From the NCBI RefSeq assembly GCF_001881565.1, contig NZ_MPDJ01000001.1:1503234-1567233 (forward strand): 64,000 nt of DNA, given 5' to 3'. Shown here one piece after another: positions 44,079 to 52,108 of the stretch. A model generated the notes under the pieces. That model ran no database searches and was not told the origin of the DNA. It saw only the letters and a program-made list of their open reading frames with translations. Within the stretch, counting starts at the first letter, position 1; each line of letters opens with the position of its first letter. The translations under genes were made by a program, and so were the position numbers. The stretch is from Eisenbergiella tayi. GTDB taxonomy: Bacteria; Bacillota; Clostridia; Lachnospirales; Lachnospiraceae.

Positions 44079-44107
44079 TTGTATTTTATTCCTTTGTTTG
44101 ATAGTAT
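44079..44107 (+). promoter_or_regulatory. promoter of the exported nucleotidase gene
   Basis: TTGTAT (44079-44084), 17-bp spacer, TAGTAT (44102-44107), about 60 bp before the start codon. Confidence 0.55.
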
Positions 44108-44168
44108 AAAAGTATGCGGGGAATTGATATTCCTACATAACAATAAATAAGAAAAGGAGGAAAAGAGT

Positions 44169-45833
44169 ATGAAACACAAAAAGCCACTGGCCCTGATACT
44201 GTCTTTAATCACGGCCCTCACCCTTTCCATCCCTGTCATGGCACAGGAAGGAAATATTCCCGATAAAATTATCATTCTGCATACAAATGACGTCCACTGC
44301 GGAATTGATGACAATATCGGTTATGCCGGCCTTGTCTCCTGCAAGGCACAGATGGAGCAGGTGTACGGCAGGGAAAATGTTACTCTGGTGGATGCAGGAG
44401 ATGCCATCCAGGGCGGAGCCATCGGCACACTGTCAGATGGCGCATTTCCTGTGGATATCATGAATCAGGCCGGCTACGATATTGCCGTGCCCGGAAACCA
44501 TGAGTTTGACTACGGTATGGACAACTTTCTCAGGCTGGCAGAAGAAAGAGCCGAATACACCTATGTCTGCTCCAATTTCATAAATCTGAAAACCGGATCC
44601 TCTGTTTTTCTTCCCTTTAAAATTCTTTCTTACGGGGATGTGGATGTGGCTTATGTGGGAATTGATACACCGGAAAGCTTTACCAAATCCACCCCTTTGT
44701 ACTTCCAGGATGATGAGGGGAATTATATCTATGGCTTCTGTCAGGGGAACAATGGACAGGATTTATATGATAACGTGCAGAATTCCGTGGATACCGCCAT
44801 TGCCATGGGCGCCGATTATGTCATTGCCATCGGGCACCTTGGCTTGGAAGGAAGTACGCCACAGTGGCAGTCGGAAGCGGTTATTGCAAATACAAACGGA
44901 ATTGATGCATTTATCGACGGACATTCCCATGAAGCCTATGATAAAAAGGTTAAAAACAAGGACGGTAAGGAAGTTGTCCTCGCTCAGACAGGAACCAAAT
45001 TAAATGCTGTGGGGAAAATAGTATTGGATCCCAAAAACGGGACTATAACAGCCGAACTGATAGAAAATTATACGGATAAAGATCCGGTTATGGATACTTT
45101 TATCCATGCGCTGAAGGATGGCTTTGCTGACGTTCTCGGCCAGGTAGTGGCGAAATCCGATGTAACGCTTACCACAAAGGATCCTTCCGGAAATGAACGT
45201 CTGATCCGAAACGGAGAAACCAATCTGGGCGACCTGTGTGCAGATGCCTACCGTTCCGTTATGGGCGCTGATATCGGCATTGTTAACGGCGGAGGTATCC
45301 GGGCGGATATCAAGGCAGGAAATATTACCTATGAAGATATCATAAATGTCCATCCTTACGGAAATGAAATGTGTGTTGTGGAAGCCACAGGGCAGGAGAT
45401 ACTGGATGCGCTGGAGCTTGGCGCTTCTCTTTACCCGGAAGAAAACGGCGGTTTCCTCCAGGTATCCGGGCTTACCTATTCCATAGATCCTTCCATCCCT
45501 TCTTCCGTAATCAGGAATGATGAAGGTGAATTCCTCCGGGTTGACGGGGAATACCGGGTATCCCATGTGCTTGTTGACGGCATTCCTCTGGATCCGGCCA
45601 AAACCTATACCGTGGCCTCCCATAATTATATGATTAAAAACGGCGGAGACGGCTTTACTATGTTCCGTGATAATAAGCTTCTCCAGGACTGCACTATGCT
45701 GGATAATCAGGTATTGATTGATTACATCACAAAACAGCTTAAAGGCATTGTAGGAAAAGAATATGCCATGCCTTACGGTGAGGGACGGATTTCCAATATA
45801 TACAGCGCTTCCGCCGCTGGAAATGCCGCATAA
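44169..45833 (+). CDS. exported 5'-nucleotidase / metallophosphatase
   Basis: 554 residues with a signal peptide (cleavage after MAQ-type site near residue 26, no lipobox). The metallophosphoesterase domain has ILHTNDVHCGI, VDAGDAIQGG, PGNHEFDYG and GHSHEAYD, giving the two-metal site. The C-terminal 5'-nucleotidase domain has NGGGIRADIKAGNITYEDIINVHPYGNEM and the NGGDGFTMF substrate loop. It releases phosphate from extracellular nucleotides (UshA/YfkN-type). No cell-wall anchor, so probably secreted. RBS AGGAGG. Confidence 0.94.
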   Translation: MKHKKPLALILSLITALTLSIPVMAQEGNIPDKIIILHTNDVHCGIDDNIGYAGLVSCKAQMEQVYGRENVTLVDAGDAIQGGAIGTLSDGAFPVDIMNQAGYDIAVPGNHEFDYGMDNFLRLAEERAEYTYVCSNFINLKTGSSVFLPFKILSYGDVDVAYVGIDTPESFTKSTPLYFQDDEGNYIYGFCQGNNGQDLYDNVQNSVDTAIAMGADYVIAIGHLGLEGSTPQWQSEAVIANTNGIDAFIDGHSHEAYDKKVKNKDGKEVVLAQTGTKLNAVGKIVLDPKNGTITAELIENYTDKDPVMDTFIHALKDGFADVLGQVVAKSDVTLTTKDPSGNERLIRNGETNLGDLCADAYRSVMGADIGIVNGGGIRADIKAGNITYEDIINVHPYGNEMCVVEATGQEILDALELGASLYPEENGGFLQVSGLTYSIDPSIPSSVIRNDEGEFLRVDGEYRVSHVLVDGIPLDPAKTYTVASHNYMIKNGGDGFTMFRDNKLLQDCTMLDNQVLIDYITKQLKGIVGKEYAMPYGEGRISNIYSASAAGNAA

Positions 45834-45892
45834 TATCCTTCTTTTACGTTTTTCGTTCCGAAATATCAACAGCCTGATTTTACCTGCAGGCC

Positions 45893-45940
45893 AAAAGACA
45901 GCCGGGCCATATTTTATGTATATGGCTCCGGCTGTCTTTT
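45893..45940. terminator. bidirectional terminator
   Basis: 13-bp perfect stem AAAAGACAGCCGG/CCGGCTGTCTTTT plus an inner CCATAT/ATATGG stem, with flanking A and T runs. It serves the nucleotidase gene and the convergent GNAT gene. Confidence 0.85.
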
Positions 45941-45963
45941 CCTTTATCCGTTCCTCTGCTCCG

Positions 45964-46470
45964 TCATACATGAATAACCGCATATAAATAGGAATCCTGT
46001 ATGCACCCGTTTTTAAAGATACTTTTTCTTTTTATTCCCTCCAGCTGAAAACCAGCTTTTTCCAGAACTCCTCTGGAAGCCAGGTTCGTGGAAAAAGGCT
46101 CCGCATAAATCCTCACCAGCTTATAGCGCCGGAAGGCTTCCTCGCACATCTGCTGCACCGCTCTGGTCATAATCCCTTTTCTCCAGAAGGGCTCCCCAAG
46201 CCAGTAGCCAAGCTCCGCGGATTTGCAGTACACATCATCCTTCAGCATAACCGCAATACTCCCCACAGCTTCCCCATCCACTACAATCGCCCTGGACAGC
46301 TGCGTTTTTCCTTCTTTCTCCATACAGTCCCCCACAAACCACTGCGCATCCTCTTTTGTATAGGGATAGGGGAAGGAATCTCTCAGCCTCCCCGCTATTT
46401 TTTCATTATTTGCATATTTGGCAACTCCAGCAATGTGATCCTCTTTCCACTCTTCCAATATAAAGTCCAT
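45964..46470 (-). CDS. GNAT-family N-acetyltransferase (RimJ/RimL type)
   Basis: 168 residues from the ATG at 46470 (GGAGG, 6 nt); the long upstream frame has no RBS. DFILEEWKEDHIAGVAKYANNEKI at the start and the acetyl-CoA region ELGYWLGEPFWRKGIMTRAVQQMCEEAF...SRGVLEKAGFQLEGIKRKSIFKNGCIQDSYLYAV are characteristic of RimJ/RimL-like acetyltransferases. Substrate unknown. Confidence 0.92.
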   Translation of the reverse strand: MDFILEEWKEDHIAGVAKYANNEKIAGRLRDSFPYPYTKEDAQWFVGDCMEKEGKTQLSRAIVVDGEAVGSIAVMLKDDVYCKSAELGYWLGEPFWRKGIMTRAVQQMCEEAFRRYKLVRIYAEPFSTNLASRGVLEKAGFQLEGIKRKSIFKNGCIQDSYLYAVIHV

Positions 46471-46804
46471 GTCAATCCTCCGATATCTGATTTCCTGTTT
46501 TCTGACGGAAACCGGGGTTTTTCTCTTCGATTCCGGTTCCCCCACCCTTAGTGACAGCTGTTTTATGCCGCGTCCTCATACGCAAGAAGACAGCGGCCCC
46601 AACATGACTATAGGGCCCCTGGAAATCCATTCATTTTTCTTTTTCCATCCTCTGGATTTAAACATAACCCAAAATCCTTTCTTTACCGGAACCGTACTCA
46701 CGGCGCCGCTCTTCGAATTCCTATTATAAAGAGTCAATTGTCCCGCCGCAGACAACGGAATATCCAATTTAAAACATTGCTGCCCGCAGGAATTAACCGC
46801 AGAC
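46471..46804. other. intergenic stretch with no recognised gene
   Basis: About 330 bp upstream of the GNAT gene. Only low-quality frames in both strands, and no RBS-preceded ORF or clear structured element. It ends at the terminator of the micro-ORF transcript. Confidence 0.5.
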
Positions 46805-46850
46805 AAAAACCGCATGGATTATCAGAAATATAAATCTGGAATCCATGCGG
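46805..46850 (-). terminator. terminator after a minus-strand micro-ORF
   Basis: Eleven-bp perfect stem CCGCATGGATT/AATCCATGCGG (46810-46820 with 46840-46850) and five T on the minus strand. Confidence 0.75.
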
Positions 46851-46915
46851 TAAAATTCAATCTATTCAGACCACACAGATACAAGCCTCTGCGTACTTGC
46901 ATCTGCATTATACAG

Positions 46916-46990
46916 CTACAAGCACCGGAAGTTCATGGACATGACTGCGGGCATCATGAAATCTGCAGTTTTGATCATTTTCTCTGCCAT
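46916..46990 (-). CDS. candidate 24-residue Met-rich peptide
   Basis: ATG at 46990 with CAGGAG at 6 nt, 24 codons, TAG, then an intrinsic terminator 66 bp later. The product has six or seven Met, one Cys second from the end and a hydrophobic middle (starts MAEKMIKTADF, ends SMNFRCL). The RBS and terminator suggest a short transcribed unit, either a small peptide gene or an ncRNA. No promoter better than TTTACA-17-GATACA (minus strand, 47053-47025) is seen. The evidence is thin. Confidence 0.35.
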   Translation of the reverse strand: MAEKMIKTADFMMPAVMSMNFRCL

Positions 46991-47082
46991 AAATAACTCC
47001 TGTACCGTGAAATCTTTACCATTTTGTATCAGTGTAACAAAGTCGGATGTAAAAATCAACTCATAACAGCATATTTTTAAAA

Positions 47083-47796
47083 TTAATTAATATCGGGCAC
47101 TAAGGAAAGCGCACCTCCATATCCCATATCAACCGTCCACTGCCCGTCTGATTTTACTTCCAGATAGCAGTTTGTTTTTTTAGGATTATTTAAGACTGCC
47201 TGTCCGGAATAGGCGCCGATATTATTGACGAGAAGCTGGCTGGTTCCGTCGGAATAATGAGCCCACACAATAAAATTACCTTTTCCGGTGTTGTTTATGG
47301 ATACTGTTGTCCCTGTGTCCGGCAGATTAAATACACCTGAAACTTTATCTCCTATACTCGTTACTGAATTTGTAGACAGATTGGTAACTGTGGATACCGT
47401 AATCGTCCAGTTTCCTTCGGCTCGAATATCGAAAATCCCCAGCGGCACCGCATCACTGCCGTCTGACAAAAGGGTTGTGCCGGCATAGGAACCAATACTG
47501 TTTACGAGAAGCTCGGTACGTTCATCCGTAATAAAATTTACAATAAAATTTCCTTTTCCCCCATAGGTAAAGGTAACCTTGTAGGCCGTTCCCTTAGGAA
47601 GCGCCGTATTGAGAATGGAACTGTTACCGCTGCCGGCATATTGAAGTACAGGAACTGCCGCCGGAACAGAAACTTCACTGAAATCAGTCCTTACGGTTAC
47701 CAGGCCAACTGAGTTCGCAGCATTAACAGACAGTGCCGCACCGCAGATCATCGTGAGTGAAAGACAAAAAGCAAGCAATTTTTTAATCCTATTCAT
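47083..47796 (-). CDS. secreted protein with duplicated beta-rich domain
   Basis: 237 residues. Signal peptide (KKLLAFCLSLTMICGAALSVNA). The mature part holds two copies of an about 85-residue module: GKGNFIVNFITDERTELLVNSIGSYAG...EGNWTITV and GKGNFIVWAHYSDGTSQLLVNNIGAYSG...DGQWTVDMG. No Cys in the modules except one, no anchor. It is probably a secreted ligand-binding or surface-associated protein, family not recognised. RBS about 8 nt upstream (AGAGAGGTG). Confidence 0.78.
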   Translation of the reverse strand: MNRIKKLLAFCLSLTMICGAALSVNAANSVGLVTVRTDFSEVSVPAAVPVLQYAGSGNSSILNTALPKGTAYKVTFTYGGKGNFIVNFITDERTELLVNSIGSYAGTTLLSDGSDAVPLGIFDIRAEGNWTITVSTVTNLSTNSVTSIGDKVSGVFNLPDTGTTVSINNTGKGNFIVWAHYSDGTSQLLVNNIGAYSGQAVLNNPKKTNCYLEVKSDGQWTVDMGYGGALSLVPDIN

Positions 47797-47977
47797 ATGA
47801 CACCTCTCTACTTTCTTTTATTTTTAACAGCTTCTTTTTACAGCGCCTGCAAAGATACGTTCTCTGCATACGGGCTGATTATAGCACAGGCCGTATATCC
47901 ATTCAATTCATCAGCACAATAATTAATAAAAGTTTAGGAAACCGGTTTGTCTTTTATAAAATAAATTGTAAATTACC

Positions 47978-48006
47978 TTGGTTTGCTGTCCGATAATGTT
48001 TATAAT
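47978..48006 (+). promoter_or_regulatory. sigma-A promoter of the lipoprotein gene at 48034
   Basis: TTGGTT (47978-47983), 17-bp spacer, TATAAT (48001-48006), 28 bp before the start codon, so the leader is very short. Confidence 0.75.
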
Positions 48007-48033
48007 AAAAGAAAATACATATAGGAGGGCATT

Positions 48034-48564
48034 ATGAAAAAGAAAGGGTTGTTACTTGTATTTATGCTGATATTGGGAATGCTTCTGTGCTCATGCTCCG
48101 GAGACTCACCGGATAAAATGACCGGGGTAAAGCTTCCGTCAGGAGAAAAACTGGAATTATACATGAGCCGTGATAAAGTGGAAGAGCTCATGAGCAGTTA
48201 CGATTACGAAGTAATGCTTAAGAAGTATAACTATGGTTTTGTCACACTGGGATATACAGACGGCCTGTTATCCTATATCTCTTTTTCGAACGATTCCAAA
48301 ACGAAACTTCTGAACGGATTAGGAATCGGCAGTACTGATTACGAAAAATATGGATTCCAGTTGGACGGACAGCATGTAAACACGGATCTTCTGTTTCAAA
48401 AGGTAAATGGCAAATATGAAAAAATAGACAGTGCGGAACAGGCAAGAGATTTTGAATTTCAGGAAGGATTTGATGCCGGTATCATAGTATCTGATGACAA
48501 TAAGGTTGATACCGTCATTATTTGTGATTTATATACTGTAATATGGGGTGATTATGAAGAATAA
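48034..48564 (+). CDS. lipoprotein of unknown function
   Basis: 176 residues. Signal peptide with lipobox MLLCSCSG (Cys about 22). The mature part starts with KMTGVKLPSGEKLELYMSRDKVEELM and then has a BamE-like alternation of helix and strands: VMLKKYNYGFVTLGYTDGLLSYISF, KTKLLNGLGIGSTDYEKYGFQ. It may be a small BamE/SmpA-like extracytoplasmic domain, but I cannot assign a family. Monocistronic, with a close promoter and a strong terminator. Confidence 0.75.
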   Translation: MKKKGLLLVFMLILGMLLCSCSGDSPDKMTGVKLPSGEKLELYMSRDKVEELMSSYDYEVMLKKYNYGFVTLGYTDGLLSYISFSNDSKTKLLNGLGIGSTDYEKYGFQLDGQHVNTDLLFQKVNGKYEKIDSAEQARDFEFQEGFDAGIIVSDDNKVDTVIICDLYTVIWGDYEE

Positions 48565-48599
48565 CTCACTGAAGTATTTATAGAAAATATTGGAAAATG

Positions 48600-48630
48600 C
48601 GTCTATGGGAAAATCCATAGACGTTTTTTT
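48600..48630 (+). terminator. rho-independent terminator
   Basis: Nine-bp stem CGTCTATGG/CCATAGACG, six-base loop, seven T (48624-48630). Confidence 0.9.
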
Positions 48631-48798
48631 ATGGTGTCTTTTTTATTACTATCCATACTAATATTAAGAAATTTTTAAAGGTATATTCCATAAGGCTTTT
48701 CATTTTTGAATTATAGTGTAAGATATATTACATGTTTTTCCATAACAGGAAGAATACTAACCCTGTATGGAGCATATTCTTTAATAAGGGAGTTTTAC

Positions 48799-49917
48799 AT
48801 GTATTTTTTTATACTTATTCTGTTGTTTATCCTGCTTTTTCAGGTAAGCTCCTCCGGACCGGAACATTTCCAGGAGGAACATTTTACAAAAAACTTTGAA
48901 CTGCCGCTCCGAGGTTTTTTCACATTAGTTATCGTTTACCACCACCTTTCCCAATATCTGGACAACCCCGGTCCTTTCCGGGTCTTTCTGGAGGTGGGGA
49001 TCCTCTGTGTGGCTGCATTTTTCTTTTATTCCGGATATGGCCTGATGAAAAGCGTTCTTACCAACAAGAACTATTTTCATCACTTTTTTCTGCGCAGATA
49101 CATTAAAATTTTTGTTCCCTTTTTTATCTGCAATGCCCTGTATCTTTTTGTTTATTATCTGACGGGAGACCGCTATGGCCTGAAGCTGTCCCTTGAATAT
49201 TTAAGCGGCATACAGCTGATCAATCCCCAGTCCTGGTATATTATTGTAATTGCCCTGTTTTATTTCGTATTTTTTCTGTCCTTCCGTTTTATCAGAAAAA
49301 AGGGAATCAGTTTCCTTTTATTGGGTATTTTCCAGATTGTGTTTCCCACCTATTGTATGGCAAAAGGCCCCGGTATTTACTGGTTTCAGGGTGAGTGGTG
49401 GTTTAATTCCAGCAGTCTGTTTTTTATAGGCATCCTCATGGCACAATTTGAAAAGCCCATTATGAAATTTACCCGGAAATGGTACTATTGGCTCCTTCTG
49501 CTCTCTGCCGGGACCTTTCTCTACTTTTTCCCAAAATCTGTCCAGGTGTTGGATCAAATCGAACCATTGTTAACGAATGAACATATTTTTGTAAAGGAAA
49601 TGATTGGTAACTGGATCTGCTTTATATGGCAGACAATTGCTGTGATTAACTTTATGATTTTTGTTTTCCTGCTCACCTTGAAAATACGGTTTTCCAATAA
49701 ATTTCTTTCCTTCCTGGGAACCAGATCCTTTGAAATTTATCTGATCCACGGGCTGTTTCTGGAGGTATTCCGAAGCGACAGGTTTTATATTCAAAGTGAT
49801 TTTTTATACACCGCGGCAGTTCTTGTATTATCTTTGGGCTGTGCTTCCCTTATGTACTATCCCTTCAAGATGATCTCCAGGAAATTGGAGGAATACAGCC
49901 TTCAGCTGTACAGCTGA
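48799..49917 (+). CDS. acyltransferase-3 family membrane protein
   Basis: 372 residues from the ATG at 48799 (AAGGGAG, 6 nt). About ten transmembrane helices. The segment FELPLRGFFTLVIVYHHLSQYLDNPGPF holds the conserved R and H-H of the acyltransferase-3 (OafA/YrhL) family, and FFFYSGYGLMKSV, FLRRYIKIFVPFF and FLGTRSFEIYLIHGLFLEV are further conserved parts. It probably O-acetylates a surface polymer or small molecule. Confidence 0.87.
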   Translation: MYFFILILLFILLFQVSSSGPEHFQEEHFTKNFELPLRGFFTLVIVYHHLSQYLDNPGPFRVFLEVGILCVAAFFFYSGYGLMKSVLTNKNYFHHFFLRRYIKIFVPFFICNALYLFVYYLTGDRYGLKLSLEYLSGIQLINPQSWYIIVIALFYFVFFLSFRFIRKKGISFLLLGIFQIVFPTYCMAKGPGIYWFQGEWWFNSSSLFFIGILMAQFEKPIMKFTRKWYYWLLLLSAGTFLYFFPKSVQVLDQIEPLLTNEHIFVKEMIGNWICFIWQTIAVINFMIFVFLLTLKIRFSNKFLSFLGTRSFEIYLIHGLFLEVFRSDRFYIQSDFLYTAAVLVLSLGCASLMYYPFKMISRKLEEYSLQLYS

Positions 49918-49924
49918 GCAGTTA

Positions 49925-50806
49925 TCAAACCGGAATCTGTTCGGAGCCCTTCCGGCAGATATCCCAAAATGCGGCTGCCGCCAGCCCTGCAAAAATAATG
50001 CCTCCCAGTATCCCCGTCGGATCCGGTCCGAGGAACGGATTTACCTGCGCACCCATAAAAAGAGCCGAGGGAGAAAAAAGGTCCATGCCATTAAGCGCCG
50101 CATGGAATACCACGCAGCTCCATATGGATCCGGTTTTGAAAAAAAGCCATCCCTGGATACATCCCAGCACCGTGCTGAACACCACCATAGCAAAAATTCC
50201 CGCAATCGGATGAGCGGTTCCGTAGTTAAAACCACAGGCGATCACCGGTGCATGCCATAGTCCCCAAATCACCCCGGTAAGCAGAACCGCTTTCCATGGT
50301 TTCATAAATTCCAGCAGTTTGGGAAGAAGATACCCTCGCCAGCCCGCTTCTTCCCCCAGACACTGTACCAGTCCCATCAAAGGGTTCACCAGAACTGCAA
50401 GCGGAAGCATGGTTCCCAGATAGCGGAAATAATCCATGGTAGTTTTTATCCCTTCCTCCCTGGCACACAGAGAGGAAAGCGGCTGGAAGTCTTCCTGGAA
50501 TATAAAAAAATAAATAGCTGCCCCCATAAAAGCAAAAAGCGGTGTTAAAATCCATGCAGCCAAATACCACTTCCCGTTTTTCCTGAAATAAGGGCGCAGA
50601 AATAAATCCTTTGTCCCCTCCTTTGTGATCAGCCTGGCAGCAAGAGCGCTCAGCCCCGGTGTCAGCAGAAGCAGAAGCAGAATGTTATCCTCCCTGCTCC
50701 TGATATATGCCGTGCCCAGAAGGCCTAAAAAAATAAGGGTAAAAATACTGAAAATCATTATACGCCGTTTATTCTGATTCCGAATTACATTTCCATCCGT
50801 TCCCAT
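49925..50806 (-). CDS. CPBP-family intramembrane metalloprotease
   Basis: 293 residues, about eight transmembrane helices. Motifs: EEAGWRGYLLPKL (E-E-x3-R), GVIWGLWHAPVI (F/W-x3-H equivalent), and VVFHAALNGMD (H-x3-N). This longer type resembles type II CAAX-prenyl-protease-like immunity proteins. It is 28 bp after an XRE regulator with a membrane domain, forming a two-gene operon. Confidence 0.9.
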   Translation of the reverse strand: MGTDGNVIRNQNKRRIMIFSIFTLIFLGLLGTAYIRSREDNILLLLLLTPGLSALAARLITKEGTKDLFLRPYFRKNGKWYLAAWILTPLFAFMGAAIYFFIFQEDFQPLSSLCAREEGIKTTMDYFRYLGTMLPLAVLVNPLMGLVQCLGEEAGWRGYLLPKLLEFMKPWKAVLLTGVIWGLWHAPVIACGFNYGTAHPIAGIFAMVVFSTVLGCIQGWLFFKTGSIWSCVVFHAALNGMDLFSPSALFMGAQVNPFLGPDPTGILGGIIFAGLAAAAFWDICRKGSEQIPV

Positions 50807-50834
50807 TTCATTTCTGTCCCTTTTCTATCTTGCT

Positions 50835-51869
50835 CTATGATTCCGCACTTCGTTTTTTTACAGTAATAATAATTCCCCCCACGGTAAAGGCAGCTGCCAG
50901 CAGGATACAAATAAGAAACAGAATCATGGTTGTATTTCCATTAATATAATCCCCGTTCCATATCCGGAAATCACATGGCTGCATTTGGAAGGGCACTCTG
51001 TCTATAATCACATGCAGAATACTGTTGATAAAAAGAGTATAAATCCCGCTGAATCCCAGTACCATGGCAGTCCGGAAGTAGGGGTGGATTTTCAGATAAC
51101 GGATAACCGCCAAAAGCACCCACACGTATAAAAGCCCTGCCAGAGCCACAGGGCAGGCTACTGTAAAGTAGGCTCCCATATTTCCGGTAAAATGCAGGGC
51201 CGATGCCAGCAGGATAAACAAAAGAATGGTATCAGCAGTAATACACAGCAGCGCTTTATGCTGATACAGACTTCCCGGAAGCGGCAGGCTGGGAAGTATA
51301 AAGGGCAGAAAAACTACGGAGAATCCCAGGGTCACCGACCACATGGCCACAAAAAACCAGCCTCCGCCCGTATAAACCGCACAGATAAATAAAAGCAGAA
51401 GCAATGAAATCCAGAAGCTTGCCAAGGTAATCGCCGCCCTGTACTTTTGCAAATATAAAGGAAGGGATAACAGCGTAAATGCCGTAAGGATTCCGCTCAG
51501 TACAATAAAAAACCAGGAAAGCCTGTGTTCCACAGCCAGATTGGTAATAAAACATGAAATCAGTGCAATTCCGTAAACAACCAGCATTGTTATGGAATAG
51601 ACATGAACCATTTTCTGATAGGATGCCGCCTGTTTTTCCAGCTTTTTCTGTTCCATATCCTCACTTGCCGTAATCAGCTCATGTTCACTGATATTAAGTA
51701 CACCGCAGATCTGAGACACCAGTGAAATGTCGGGATAAGAAATTCCTCTTTCCCATTTCGAAACGGCAGACTCCGTCACATATAATCTTCGGGCCATCTC
51801 CTTCTGCGTCAGGCCGCATTCCTCTCTCTTTCTTCTAAGGAACTTACCAAATGTATCCTTCTCTTCCAT
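50835..51869 (-). CDS. XRE-family regulator with C-terminal membrane domain
   Basis: 344 residues. HTH at residues 5-65 (FGKFLRRKREECGLTQKEMARRLYVTESAVSKWERGISYPDISLVSQICGVLNISEHELI), then a linker and about eight transmembrane helices (about 90-335). The membrane-tethered HTH plus polytopic domain probably senses membrane or lipid stress, as in Lachnospiraceae HTH-membrane hybrids. It precedes the CPBP gene, its likely target. Confidence 0.87.
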   Translation of the reverse strand: MEEKDTFGKFLRRKREECGLTQKEMARRLYVTESAVSKWERGISYPDISLVSQICGVLNISEHELITASEDMEQKKLEKQAASYQKMVHVYSITMLVVYGIALISCFITNLAVEHRLSWFFIVLSGILTAFTLLSLPLYLQKYRAAITLASFWISLLLLLFICAVYTGGGWFFVAMWSVTLGFSVVFLPFILPSLPLPGSLYQHKALLCITADTILLFILLASALHFTGNMGAYFTVACPVALAGLLYVWVLLAVIRYLKIHPYFRTAMVLGFSGIYTLFINSILHVIIDRVPFQMQPCDFRIWNGDYINGNTTMILFLICILLAAAFTVGGIIITVKKRSAES

Positions 51870-51969
51870 TTTCCAGATTTCCTCTCTTTCCCCGTCTGTC
51901 CTCCCGGAGTATAAATTTTCTTTTTCTTTTCTTATACCCTTTTCTCATATTAAAGTCAACGAATTCGCG

Positions 51970-52008
51970 GGAAACAGGGACTCGACCGTCAAGCCAGCCC
52001 CTGTTTCC
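51970..52008. repeat. inverted repeat in the XRE-MATE gap
   Basis: Ten-bp arms GGAAACAGGG/CCCTGTTTCC with a 19-base loop. It lacks a T-run, so it is not a clear terminator. It lies between the end of the MATE gene and the start of the XRE gene (both minus strand). No gene is seen in 51870-52108. Confidence 0.55.
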
Positions 52009-52108
52009 GGGCATTTGCAGAAAAAAATATACTCCGGTTTTTCGAAGAAGATATTTTGTTATATGTAAGCCTGTTATGCCTGTCATAAGAATGCAGATGT
52101 TTTTATGG

